The notes below the pieces were generated by a model. That model was not told the DNA's origin and made no database searches. It saw only the letters and a program-made list of their open reading frames with translations. From positions 439,012 through 503,011 of the forward strand of contig CAJHNH020006667.1 in NCBI GenBank assembly GCA_905116865.2: a DNA stretch of 64,000 nucleotides, in the 5' to 3' direction. Below are positions 22,572 to 32,550 of this stretch, piece after piece. Both the position numbers and the translations under genes were made by a program. The DNA is from Candidula unifasciata. Taxonomy: Eukaryota > Mollusca > Gastropoda > Stylommatophora > Geomitridae. Every line of letters starts with the position of its first letter. The first letter of the stretch is position 1.

Positions 22572-23908
22572 TCAGGTGCCTTGCCGACTGGCGTGGGCGA
22601 TCATGCCTCTTCATAATTCACGATTTCCTGCAGCATGTATCAGTTCGTGTGCCGACACACCTCCATGCCATGCAACAAGACTGTCAAGAATCCTCTCTCG
22701 TTGTCTTCCTCTATCCCTCCTTCCACAGATCTTTCCAGTGGTCACAACGTGTTCTATTTCCCTCTTCTCATAACATGGCCGACAAATAATGTCCGTCTTC
22801 TTCTGATGACTGTGATAAGTTGTGTTCGGGTTCCCGCCTCTTTCAAAACCTCTTGGTTGCTCTTTTTGGCTGTCCAAGGTATTCTAAGCATTCTTCTGTA
22901 AAACCACATCTCTGAGGCCAAAAGAAATTGTTTGGCCTGCCTACCGATTGTCCAGAATTCACAGCCATATGTTAAAACTGGATGTATGTAGCAAGCAAGA
23001 ATTCTTTTTTTAACTCTCAATGACAAGGATATATTGCACACGATATTCTTCATTTTATAAAATGCAGTTTTTGCCTGTCCTATTCTGTTTCTTATCTCAG
23101 TTATGCATCTTCCAACTGATGTTATCCATGTGCCCAGATTCTTAAATTTCTGTACTTTTCCTAAAATAACACCATCGACTTTTATTACATATTTAGGAAT
23201 AATTCGTTTCTTTGATACCACCATTACTTCTGTCTTCTCATTATTCAAACTGAGGCCCATTCTTCCACTTTCTAAGACCACAATGTCTATCATTTCCTGT
23301 AGTTCTTTTTGACTTGTTGCTATCAAGACTGTGTCATCAGCATAACGTAAATTGTTTATATTGTGCCCACCAACCACAATTCTGGGTATATCAATTAAAG
23401 CTCTCATTATATATTCACTGTATATTGAAAACAAATTAGGTGACAGTAGACATCCTTGTCGTACGCCCCTCTTTATGCTTTGAAATGCACCTAAGTTGTT
23501 AATTCTTATAGCTGCTGTTTGCTGCCAATGCATACTCTTTATTATTCGTAGACCTTTTCCATTAATGTTTAATTTTTCTAACAGTTTGATTACTTCTTCA
23601 TGCTTCCCACGGTCAAATGCTTTTGTATAGTCTATGAAGCATAAGTAGAAATCAGTCTTTACTTCTATAGCTCTTTCTGAAAATGTCCTTAGGATGTATA
23701 TGGCATTGTTTGTACCTTTTCCTTCTATAAACCCACATTGTTCATCGCTGATTTCTGGTTTAATTTTGTTTCTTATTCTTCTCATAATTATTCTCAGTAA
23801 AATCTTAGTCCTGTGATTCATAAGACTTATTGTGCGATGGTCTTCCCATTTTAAAGTGCCTGGTTTCTTTGGCAGAGCTAAAAATACGGATTTTAAAAAG
23901 TCATTTGT
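22570..23908 (-). pseudogene. RTE/BovB-like LINE ORF2 fragment with intact RT motifs
   Basis: The minus-strand reading starts near FLALPKKPG (about 23880) and has HRTISLMNH. It passes motif A, CFIDYTKAFD (about 23620), motif B, GVRQGCLLSPNLF (about 23445), and motif C, LRYADDTVLI (about 23345), then the thumb, YGCEFWT, and a C-terminal basic region, GRQRERILDSLVAWHG. The first ATG-initiated frame covers 22754-23821, but the open frame extends upstream to about 23905. A frameshift near 22757-22770 moves the last 50 codons into another frame. The catalytic aspartates are intact. The endonuclease domain and 5' half are lost at an AT run (23909-23928). The 3' UTR ends 'cagtcggcaaggcacctgat'. The clade is judged from remembered BovB-like motifs. 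Confidence 0.88.
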
Positions 23909-23928
23909 GATATATATATATATATATG

Positions 23929-24530
23929 AAATGTATGAAATGTTCTCAAAGATATTAGTGGGTGCAACGCAGCCAGTCTTTACAGTAAATACCGCACACA
24001 GTAGATGTTGTTTAACCGAATGTGTAAATCATTTTTCTAACACAAAAAGATATAAATAAACTGTAATATTATAGCCATTAGATACATAAATAAATATGTA
24101 TCCGCTGTTCCCGCCCAGCGAGTCTGTAAGTCAAAACTCCAACAACTGAACCTCTTTACTGTATGTGCGAGAAAATGCCCAAATCATTGAATACTTTTCA
24201 ATAAATCTTTTTATTCAGTGCTCTAAAAATTTAACCTTGACCACTAGGTCTTTAATCTAGTATTGCGATGATTATATTCTGGCCACTGGTCAACACTCTT
24301 ACATTTAAACTCTAGCCACTGCTTATATAAACTCGAATTTCTATACACTAAACCCCTCCAATTTTGAAGAAACAAATGAATAAAAACAATTAACACTTTG
24401 TTCACTGCAACCGATACTCTATTAAACCCCGCCCACTGGTAATATAGGTCAAAGCTCTGACCATCGAATGCTACCATTTACAGTTGATACTCTATAACGA
24501 TTGAATCTTGCTCACTGGCCATGCAGGGAT
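23929..24530. other. AT-rich non-coding DNA
   Basis: No gene. A loosely periodic 'ccactggt...' word recurs at 24241, 24281, 24316, 24430 and 24508, possibly a very old tandem repeat of about 40-60 bp. Confidence 0.4.
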
Positions 24531-24618
24531 CTGCTGTGGTGTAGCTACTAGATGCTCACCTACACATTCTAAGGATGTGGGTTCAAACCTGGATAGAGCA
24601 GAAATGAATGAATGAATA
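24531..24618 (+). repeat. tRNA-derived SINE with (AATG)n tail
   Basis: The head has A-box-like 'gtgtagctactagatgc' and B-box 'gggttcaaacctgg', about 60 nt. Within 15 nt it is followed by 'aaatgaatgaatgaat'. That tail matches the (TGAA)n tail of the RTE LINEs at 11021 and 45550, suggesting this SINE borrows that LINE's machinery. Confidence 0.55.
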
Positions 24619-24701
24619 TAATAAAAAAAAAAAAAAAAAGACCACTTCTCTGAGTTCTACAAATTTCCAAAAAAAAAAAATAAATATATAAAGCTCTAGT
24701 T

Positions 24702-25112
24702 CAGTGGCTCTCAACCGTCATAATGCCGCTTCCAACAGTCCTCTTTTGTTGTAGCGACCCCCAAAGAATTTTTTTTCTTCATAACTTCAACGAATATGTT
24801 TTCTGATGTTCTTACTCGACCCCTCTGAAACGTTCGCCGTCTTCTTCTGCCTCTCTATCCCCTAATAGAGCATAAGACCTCAACCAACTGACACAAAGTC
24901 GTTCTATACTTCGCCATTACATGGAGCTCTCCCCATGTCCTCCCCATCGAACTTCATTCTCCAGCTCTCTTCTCCGTGTGTTTTTCGGCCTTTCTTTATT
25001 CCTATGCCCCTGAGGGTTCCAATGCAAAGACGTTCTAGTTATGCTGTTCTCCTGTTTTCTCAGGGTCGTTCTACCCAAAAAGAGGTCATGACTGACAGGT
25101 TGAGAACCACTG
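24702..25112 (-). mobile_element. SPIN-like hAT MITE, copy B, with nested LINE tail
   Basis: The left edge (plus strand) is CAGTGGCTCTCAACC and the right edge GGTTGAGAACCACTG, an inverted pair. Internal 'gacccctctgaaa' and 'gggtcgttctaccc' blocks match copies A and C in inverse orientation. The flanking 8-mers ctctagtt (24694-24701) and gtctggtt (25113-25120) match at six of eight. About 230 bp of LINE sequence (24836-25066) splits it. Confidence 0.82.
24836..25066 (-). mobile_element. LINE C-terminal fragment inside SPIN-like MITE
   Basis: The minus-strand reading RKQENSITRTSLHW, NKERPKNTRRRELE and CQLVEVLCSIRG is the standard ORF2 tail of RTE-type LINEs. One stop lies in the path. It ends at an 'agaagaag' run. 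A short repeat CGTTC occurs at both junctions (24831-24835 and 25067-25071), consistent with part of a target duplication. Confidence 0.7.
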
Positions 25113-25202
25113 GTCTGGTTCATGCCAGTCGGTGGCAAACTGAATAATGTTAGTTATGTAAACCACGAGGAGCATGGCTTTTATGTCGCTCTGAGCCACT
25201 GA

Positions 25203-25219
25203 CTCTCTTTCTCTCTCTC

Positions 25220-25276
<57 letters not shown>
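25203..25276. repeat. (CT)n microsatellite
   Basis: Dinucleotide run with two GT interruptions. Confidence 0.95.
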
Positions 25277-25282
<6 letters not shown>

Positions 25283-25664
25283 TTTATTGACTGAACGGCT
25301 AAACAATCAGTATGGCTTAAGGGGCTATCTATTAAATTAGGTCAAATAGTTGGTCCTTTATTCAGAAATACATGACTAATTGTGCTTGTAGAAGCTTCAG
25401 CGCAGACCATTTTTTACTCAGTGTAGAGAAGGACAGACCTTACATATTATAAGTTTTTTTTTCTTTCTAAACTTAAGCACTCACTCCGATCTTAATCTGT
25501 TATACAGACTGGGAAACGTAAATGATTTATAAAAATGCTCTCACTCTTTCTCTTTTTCTCTCTTTCTAATTCTCTTTCTACCACTCTTTTTTTTTCTTTC
25601 CCTAACTGCATCTCAGGCTGCCACCGCCCCTCGACTTTCCCAGTGTCCCTCAAATTATATCTTG
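25277..25664. other. T-rich non-coding DNA
   Basis: No gene or array apart from CT-rich words at 25535-25600. Confidence 0.5.
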
Positions 25665-26075
25665 GCCTTTACTGTCCCGTAGACCCACCGGTGAGATCTA
25701 CGATAATCTACCCAGCCGAACTAGGTCACTTCCATTATACATTTTTAGACTCGTCTGCTGTCCGGGGGGTTACAGCTATGTTGTCCTTTCTGGCTTGTCT
25801 TGCATTTGGGTTTTTCTTCCAAGAAAAAAAAAATGCATGTGACATAGGTAGCAGCACTCTCTATTAGGGTTGTGAGTTAGACCCAGTTTGTAAATGTTTT
25901 TGTAGTGTTAAAAGCGCTGGCGTGCTTAAATATATATAACACGCGATATCAACGAATTGCCGAACACCCCCCCCCCCCTTTTTCCCCCAAGCAGTGTGCG
26001 AAGGACGGGTGACTGGAGGTCGACAAAATCAGGAGTGAGCTACTGTGTAACGTGGGGAGATTATTGTGGATCATA
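25665..26075 (+). repeat. Interspersed repeat R7, copy 2
   Basis: Same order of words as 16960-17365, including 'tttctggcttgtcttgca', 'gtgacataggtagcagcac' and 'acgcgatatcaacg'. It contains a C14 run at about 25964. Confidence 0.6.
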
Positions 26076-26083
26076 CCAACTGA

Positions 26084-27190
26084 TCAGCGCCCCCACCCAG
26101 TTTTGTGTTCTAAATAACTAATTCGTAAAATGCGTCTGTAGCATTTACATTCGAAAGCGTAAATCCTCCTTTCCATTTCCACAGTTAGAGTCCAAATCTC
26201 ACATCCGTATAAGAAAATAGACAATAACAGTGATTTGTAAATATTGACATTAACTGCGATGCTCATTTTACTTTTCTACATCGTATTCAGCTGCGACATC
26301 GCCGCTGTTGTTTTATCAAGTCTTGTCTTGATGTCTTTGGCACAGCTGCAATCGTTTATATGTGGGAGCCAAGATATTTAATGGTTTCAACTTCTTCTAG
26401 TTTGTTTCCCCTTTTTATCTGAATGTTGGTAAGTAGTTGAATATTGTGACTGTTTACCCGAATCTTGTTTTTATCGGCATTAATTTTCATACAATATTTA
26501 CTACAGACTGTCTCTAATCTTCTAGTAAGTTCTTGGAGTTCTGTTTCGGAACCAGCCATGATATCTTTGTCGTCTGCAAAACGTTAATTACACAATTATG
26601 GATGTTTCATTATATTCTAGTGTTTCTTTTACAATGTGTTCCAAATACAAATTGAAAAGGACAGGGTATAGTAATCAAACATGTATCACTCCCACACTAG
26701 TCTTGAAAAAAGCGTCCTCTGTCATTTTGAATGAGTACTGCACTGCTTGCATCTTTATAAAGTGCTTCAATTGTGTCTACGATGTTCTTATCGAAGTGGA
26801 ACTTTCTCATTATTTGCCAGGACCCAGCATACTATACACGGTCAAGTACTTTCGCGAAGTCGATGAAGTTGTATAATAGGTCGCGTTGAGGTTGTCCGTG
26901 TTTTTCCATCATAGTTTTAATATTGAAAGTTTGTTCCTCGGTGCTTCTGTTTTTCCGGAAACCAGTCTGCTCTTCGGCTTGTATTTCTTCAGATTTTGCT
27001 TATAATCTGTATCTTTAGCATTATTTTGCTTGCGTGGGTGATATAACTAATAGTTCTATACTTGTTTCAGCTTTTCAAATTTCCTTTCCTTGGTAGTGGT
27101 ATTACCAACGATTGTGTCCCTTCAGTAGGCTACTTCTTTGTGACCCAAATTATTTAGCACAATTCTGTCGTCACCTTAGTTACGTGTTCT
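26084..27190 (-). pseudogene. RTE-like LINE RT fragment, heavily frameshifted
   Basis: On the minus strand, in order of translation: AEEQTGFRKNRSTEEQTFNI (about 26980), a motif A relic FIDFAKVLDRV, the motif B region around TSVGV, ELTRRLETVCSKYCMKINADKNK, TIKYLGSHI (26356), and SLLLSIFLYGCEIWTL with ECKCYRRILRISY (26084-26266). Several frameshifts and stops separate them, and the motif C region is degraded. It belongs to the same group as the plus-strand piece at 48690-49310. The left end stops at a C-rich stretch in repeat R7. Confidence 0.8.
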
Positions 27191-27235
27191 CTTCCGTATT
27201 TTAGCGATTGATATTTGTGGTATGCAATTTTTAGT

Positions 27236-27402
27236 TATTTTGAAGCCTCACACTGGCTTTTGCCGGGGGCTCTAAATATAGCCGGACCTCAAATATGGCC
27301 TAACGGGGTTTCCGCGACCTCTCCACGGGTGATCCTCATCCGCATGGTGGCACTTTGTGTCACCGGGTGTTTATCTCCTGTGTGATGTCCTGGTGGGTAC
27401 AA
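27236..27402 (+). repeat. Interspersed repeat R3, copy 2
   Basis: Best-preserved plus-strand copy: 'cacactggcttttgccggg', 'gtttccgcgacctctccac', 'ctcatccgcatggtggca' and 'gatgtcctggtgggta'. It has no tetranucleotide tail. Confidence 0.65.
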
Positions 27403-27998
27403 CATCCTTCGTATTGCAAAAGTGCAGCTTTTTGTCCCCACAATGGCTTCTCTGAAAACAGATGATGATATTCATCATCATGTAGAGATTTTTTCCAGAA
27501 CGTTGCTCTCATAACTTTATGCATGAAAGAGACTGACTTGCTCGAGCTCTTCCACCTCGACCACTTTCCGAGTCAAGGTGTCGCTTATATCATGTGCCTG
27601 TCTTTGTGGTGGTCACTCCCTGCTTTATTTCTAGAAGATTTATATTGGAAAATGAGATTGTGAAGTATAGGACACTTCATAATTTTTAGCCAGGAAAATG
27701 AGAAATGAATGAGAAAAAGTAAAAGCTGAGAAAATTGCTCGTATAGTTTGTTAAATTGTTGTAAGCCTAAAATGGTTCACTTAAACCTGTCTAGTTTGTT
27801 AATATTGTATAAAATTGGGGTTTTCCACTGACTGAAAAATAAAATTGTCCCAGAAACAAAATTATTGGGAAATGGGTCATTTTAGTAAAAAATTCACGCA
27901 AAGCAGATTTGTAACGCACGGACAGATTTAAAATCTAATATTAGTGGGAATGTGAAAGCACTCTTGTGTAAATCTTTGAGTGGGAAGTGACTATGCAG
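27403..27998. other. AT-rich non-coding DNA
   Basis: No gene. It leads into the 46-bp minisatellite. Confidence 0.5.
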
Positions 27999-28363
27999 GC
28001 AGAATCTGCTTCGTGATAACAATAAGCGAGAGATGAACGTTCACGCAGAATCTGCTACGTGATAACGATAAGCGAGAGATGAACGTTCACGAAGAATCTG
28101 CTACGTGATAACGATAAGCGAGAGATGAACGTTCACGCAGAATCTGCTACGTGATAACAATAAGCGAGAGATGAACGTTCACGCAGAATCTGCTACTTGA
28201 TAACAATAAGCGAGAGATGAACGTTCACGCAGAATCTGCTACTTGATAACAATAAGCGAGAGATGAACGTTCACGCAGAATCTGCTACTTGATAACAATA
28301 AGCGAGAGATGAACGTTCACGCAGAATCTGCTACGCGATAACGTTAAGCGAGAGATAAACGTT
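27999..28363. repeat. 46-bp minisatellite, eight units
   Basis: Units start at 27999, 28045, 28091, 28137, 28183, 28229, 28275 and 28321. Each begins 'gcagaatctgct' and carries 'gataacnataagcgagagat' and the palindrome GAACGTTC. Units differ at one to three sites, and the last is 3 bases short. Units 5-7 share a 'cttgataacaata' variant, indicating expansion from the right side. A CRISPR array is excluded because whole units repeat and there are no unique spacers. Confidence 0.95.
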
Positions 28364-28447
28364 ACTTTTCGATAGTTTGGTTAGTGGAATTGTTTTAATT
28401 ATTATCATTATTGTGCCTTCTCCTCCCTGGGAAATCAGGAGTGCCGG

Positions 28448-28690
28448 ACATGTTTGTTGCACATCCTTTACATGACATTGCAGAACCAACCCCATCATTG
28501 TTTTGGTGTGTGTTTTTTTTAAGGCAAAGTTATGTCCAGTAGTTTGCCACTGCTTTTTGGACAGTCGGCTTCTCGATACCACAGGCGAAAGCATATCAAC
28601 ACGCAAAGCCCGCAGCTGGGATAGAACCCGGTACCTTGGCGTTACAAAGCTCGTTTCCAACGCCTAAGAAACAGACACTCAAAGTGTACA
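28448..28690 (-). repeat. tRNA-derived SINE R5, copy 5
   Basis: Minus-strand head with 'gtttcttaggcgttgg' (A box region) and 'gggttctatccc' (B box), then the family body and 'atgtcatgtaaaggatg' near the 3' end. Nearly full length. Confidence 0.7.
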
Positions 28691-28704
28691 TGGGTTAAGA
28701 TATT

Positions 28705-29015
28705 TCCTCAGCCCATCAGTAAGCCAACCTTGCAGGGAATCACGTGGATATACTGTCTGAAACATATAGGAGTGCCAGGGAATGAAAGAGCGGATTTGAC
28801 AAAAGTGATAGCTACGGAAACACTCGTACTGGACAAGGGAGATAATATGAAGACCGTATATGAACGAATGCTGACAGAAGACGCGAGATTAGATGAAATA
28901 ACATGTGCACGAATGTGTGAACGAGAAGTTAGGAATGGATCTAGCAAGGAGGGACGTATGACAGGAAGAGAACGACGTGTGTATTATTAGTGTGCTACGG
29001 TAACAGCTAGCATCT
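28705..29015 (+). pseudogene. LINE RNase H domain fragment
   Basis: The reading WIYCLKHIGVPGNERAD is the conserved end of RNase H domains carried by I/Jockey-type LINEs (the GN-x-x-AD signature). It continues through ERMLTEDARLDEITCARM and RMTGRERRVYY before a stop at 28988. Upstream RNase H catalytic positions are absent, so this is a 5'-truncated remnant. A second, inverted copy of the downstream part lies at 29225-29450. Confidence 0.65.
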
Positions 29016-29224
29016 ACACCTTAATGCATTTGCTGCTTGAGACAAAGCATCAATAGATTTGCCCGGTGTGCTAGGATGTCGATTCTTAAATCAGTAATAA
29101 GTAATAAGTATTGAGTCAGTAAACTCCCCCTAGAGTCCACGGTCCTTTAGAAAGCTTCTAAGGGAGGCTAAGTCCGTGTCCTCCAACTATGTGTTGAAGT
29201 TATCTTTTAAAGTGTATGTGTACA

Positions 29225-29450
29225 CATTTTTTCACGCAAGACAGAGAAAGATGGCGGGTTTTCGTATGTTAGTGCTTTTATCGAGACACCTTCACGATGA
29301 AATGCGTCGTTCTATTCCTGTCATACGTCCCTCCATGCCAGATCCACTCCTAATTTCTCCTTTACATATTCTTTCACATGTTATTTCATCTAATATCGTG
29401 TCTTCTATTAAAATATGTTCATATATAGTGTTAATAATACCTCTTTTTTT
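29225..29450 (-). pseudogene. Second copy of the RNase H-LINE downstream segment (inverted)
   Basis: The minus strand gives IYEHILIEDTILDEITCER and GRMTGIERRI, matching the plus-strand peptide at 28855-28980 at most positions. The fragments face each other across about 210 bp. The left limit is unclear. Confidence 0.6.
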
Positions 29451-29451
29451 T

Positions 29452-29640
29452 TTAAAAGTCGGAGTGCATCTGCCTGAGAGGCAAGGAACCAACAGTTTGC
29501 ATACAAATTAGTCAGATCTGACAAACAGATGCACACACAACACTCAAGTTCTGGAACAGGACTGCAGTCATAAAGTAGAGAACAACCAGAACTTTCCGCC
29601 AGAGTTTACAGCTGGTGAACGCGGAGAAGAAGAAGAAAAC
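29452..29640 (+). repeat. Interspersed repeat R2, copy 3
   Basis: Contains 'gcatctgcctgagaggcaag', 'caagttctggaacagg', 'actttccgccagagttta' and an 'agaagaagaagaa' tail. Best 3' end of the family. Confidence 0.65.
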
Positions 29641-29799
29641 CATAACTTCTTGATGTTGTCATTCCTGGCTTTTGTTTGCTCTTGTTTTCTTTGACTACTC
29701 CTCAGTGTTCTTTGAAGTTCAGTCTTTGCAATCAAATCATGTCTCACCACCTGCCCGAACCAAGCTAGCTATGGCACTTCTATTTTACAGAAAGCCCAA

Positions 29800-30010
29800 C
29801 TGTACTTCGGATAGTATTTCTTCAGATGTTGCTTTCAATTTGTAAGAAGTATTTTTAACATCATTTTGCTTATGTGGGTAATAAGACTAATAGTTACAGC
29901 TTTTCATGTTTTCTTTCTTTGGTAGTGGTATCCCCAACGATTGCGTCCATTCGGTAAATCATTTCCTGTGATACAAATTCGCTGGTATACCTCTCTCATT
30001 AACTCAGTTA
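29800..30010 (-). pseudogene. LINE RT N-terminal fragment
   Basis: The plus-strand text 'tggtagtggtatccccaacg' and 'gctaatagttacagc'-like words parallel 27000-27150 of the LINE at 26084. The minus-strand translation includes TISLITHISKMMLKIL, the conserved RT segment just after the first RT motif. Very short and frameshifted. Confidence 0.55.
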
Positions 30011-30494
30011 AGTTTAAGTGTTCTCACTCATATAAAGTGGGCAAGTCAATAAGTAAGTCATAAATAGTTGTTAAACAAATAAAGAAAATAAAGACGATAA
30101 CAACTTGAAAACCGTTTATTTTTACACATAAACTGTCTTTTTATTTTTAAACATAATTTCCACCAATATTTAGGCACTTGTCTCATTATCAGTCCTCACA
30201 CTGCATAAAACCGCATGCTCTGTTTTCTAAATCAGTTTCACTTCTAATTCAACTTCTGCGTCATTCGCTAAATGTCTCCCGCCAAGGTAGTTTTTCAGTG
30301 GACCAAAAAGGTGGAAATTGCTAAGGAAAAAACATTGAAGGGTAATCGAAGAAGAGGAGAGCAAACAAGAGCTAGGACTGACAACGTCCAAGTCCTTTTG
30401 GGAAAAAAAATGATTAAATATTTTGTATTGACTTCCACTCGTATAACCCCCGGCCCAATGTGAGATGCAATAGCTGTGTTATTATGAAACCGCA
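30011..30494. other. AT-rich non-coding DNA
   Basis: No gene or named repeat is recognised. Confidence 0.5.
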
Positions 30495-30640
30495 TCCCGT
30501 CTATAGCTTGGGGCCGTAAATATAACCCACAGGTTGAACTGTGGAACTTGCGCCTGGATAATTCTCATCCGAAAGGTGGCTCTTTGTGTCAAGGAGTGTT
30601 TATTGTCTTTTGTGTGGTCCTGGTAGGGTTGAATCAGTCA
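30495..30640 (+). repeat. Interspersed repeat R3, copy 3
   Basis: Diverged copy containing 'ctcatccgaaaggtggct', 'ttgtgtcaaggagtgttta' and 'tggtcctggtaggg', followed by 'cagtcagtcagtc'. Confidence 0.55.
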
Positions 30641-30649
30641 GTCAGTCCC

Positions 30650-30800
30650 CTTATTTTTGTAGAAGTTCAGCAATGTCCAAACCTGGCGATTTCCCAAACG
30701 ATAAATTGTCTGGGGCTGTAGCGTCAAGTTCTGCCTCTTAATTATATCAATCTTTACATTGTTCCGCCCACCTCTTTAATATTGCTGTTTTCTCACAATG
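30650..30800 (-). pseudogene. LINE linker fragment (between endonuclease and RT)
   Basis: The minus-strand reading ILKRWAEQCKD and the downstream KSPGLDIAELLQK resemble the ILxRWxEHF...KSPGxDGIPAELLK linker of RTE-type ORF2. It is degenerate with stops, and its size limits confidence. Confidence 0.5.
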
Positions 30801-31011
30801 AAGTTGTTTGTGCTTTTCCTTTGTAATAGGAATTTTGGGTTTTTGTGGTTTAGTTTAATTTTATTGTCTCTCACGTTGCCTTGTTGTGGCCCTGTTTTAC
30901 CTTTAGACCCACATAAATGGACTCACACTTGTATTTGATCCATTCTATTTTTACCGTGTTCATTTTTCACTATCACCATCATCTTTAGGTATTTAAAGAA
31001 GACTTTCCTTT

Positions 31012-31015
<4 letters not shown>

Positions 31016-31048
<33 letters not shown>

Positions 31049-31102
31049 GCAACCAAACACCCACCCCCCTTCCCATCCAAGTTTTCTCTCTTTCTTGCTC
31101 TT

Positions 31103-31156
<54 letters not shown>
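31016..31156. repeat. (AT)n and (GT)n microsatellites
   Basis: (AT)n at 31016-31046 and (GT)n at 31108-31155. Confidence 0.95.
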
Positions 31157-31157
<1 letters not shown>

Positions 31158-31343
31158 CGACCCCCTTGAGTCCACTGCTGTTGCAGTTAGGCCCCTAAAC
31201 TTTTCCAAGGTGCGCTTCTGGTCCCATTTGCTAATAGCTACCGAAACGGTTTATTTTTTCTAAACTATCCACCACAGGAATCGAAACCCGTTACGTCGAT
31301 GACTTGAGTTCGAGTAAACACGCTCATTGTTTTCTAGTACACT

Positions 31344-31475
31344 GCAATGACGGCGTAATGCTGACCACATTACCCACAGAGTGCTGATGGTCTGTAAAAA
31401 TATGGGACGCTCTGCCCATATGCCCGATGCGCCGAAAGGCGTGAAAAGGGAACTTTACTTTACTTACCCTGCAAT
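31344..31475 (+). repeat. SINE R4, copy 2 (body only)
   Basis: 'gtaatgctgaccacattacc', 'aatatgggacgctctgcc' and 'aaaggcgtgaaaag' match 15766-15880. It ends in a 'tttactttactta' run. Confidence 0.65.
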
Positions 31476-31799
31476 GACTCTCTTTGTATTCACTCTCTCG
31501 GCTCCAGTCAGTTGCAGACTTCTCAAATGTACGCTGACTCACGCTTCAACGTGTTGAACCAATGAACGAGCTGATTTCAATTATTTCTATATTCACACAG
31601 CTGTCCCCAAGTCAGTGCACATTGAGGTGAGGATCCAGGGACTGAAACTGAATAAATGATAACAAAGTATACAAATGAGTGAATAATTACGTAATAAAGA
31701 AAATAGGAACATGTAACGGTAGTCTCCCCAGGCCCCGCTCATATACACACGAACTCACTTCTGAGACCTGTAAATTAGCCCATGGTCAGAGGGGTGTTC
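31476..31799. other. Non-coding DNA
   Basis: No gene is recognised between the R4 and R7 repeats. Confidence 0.5.
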
Positions 31800-32050
31800 C
31801 TCGATGTCGTTAATATCGCCTGTTATATATTTCAGCACACCAGCGCTTTTAACACTCAAAAAACATGGAGAAACTGGCCCTAACGCAACTTCCTATAGAG
31901 AGTGCTGCAACCTTTGTCACAAGCATTCTCTTTTTCGGAATGAAAACATAAATGCAAAACAACGCAGAAAGCAAACAACAAAGCAGGACGCAACCGTAAC
32001 CTTTAGAAAATTCGACCAGCCCAAGAAATTTGAGAATGAAAAGTGACCTA
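31800..32050 (-). repeat. Interspersed repeat R7, copy 3
   Basis: Inverted copy. The plus strand shows 'cagcgcttttaacactc', 'agagtgctgcaacctttgtc' and 'aaagcaaacaac', the complement of the words in copies 1 and 2. The plus-strand reading contains ECCNLCHKHSLF and is open for 80 codons (31804-32046). Confidence 0.6.
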
Positions 32051-32340
32051 CTTTGTTTACATGAACCTAACCAGAAAATGCATATAAGAAGTTCAACGGC
32101 GACAGCTTGATGAGGGCAATCTTCCACGCTGAACAAACACAAACGTCCAGCCTTGACCAGAATTGTCAAAGGGAACGTGTAGCCAGGTTTTGTCTCAGAG
32201 TTCGCTGCCTAATCTAGTTCAGTCATCAATTTGTAACTTGATTCACTCAACAAGCACTTTCTCTGCTGACAAACAAACCGTTCCTGGATCTCAAAAAAAG
32301 ACTCAAAACAAGACTGATCATTCTGGGCTTAAGTAATCGT
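32051..32340. other. Non-coding DNA
   Basis: No gene or repeat is recognised. Confidence 0.45.
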
Positions 32341-32550
32341 TCACTTCCATGTGTTTTCTAAATCAGTCAATTCACGTAATAAGCGATCTATTTCATTTGG
32401 CATGCGCCTGTCAAACTGCTTGCTTGCCTGGCGTTTAAATGTGTATTCTGCTTGGTCCTTAACCCAATCCATCTTTTCAAATTTATGTTCAGTATCTAAC
32501 CTCCAGACAATTATCAGGAGAAAATAACTCACTACATTTGCAATCAACAT
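32341..32550 (-). CDS. Hypothetical 69-residue ORF, N-terminal hydrophobic segment
   Basis: The ORF opens with about 15 hydrophobic residues (MLIANVVSYFLLIIVW). Beyond it is a charged, helix-prone tail (FEKMDWVKDQAEYTF, FDRRMPNEIDRLLRELTDLE) ending LENTWK and a stop. The amphipathic pattern is more protein-like than the neighbouring ORFs, which suggests a small single-pass membrane protein, a terminal exon or a pseudogene fragment. A possible 3' splice site ('gcaaatgtag') lies just inside the start region on the minus strand. I do not recognise the family. The surrounding DNA is AT-rich with no repeats, and no other exon is evident nearby. Confidence 0.3.
   Translation of the reverse strand: MLIANVVSYFLLIIVWRLDTEHKFEKMDWVKDQAEYTFKRQASKQFDRRMPNEIDRLLRELTDLENTWK

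Noticed and set aside
22754..23821. Host gene of 355 codons
   Set aside because: YADD-type LINE reverse transcriptase, truncated and frameshifted.
27999..28363. CRISPR-like array
   Set aside because: Units repeat whole without unique spacers, and the context is eukaryotic.
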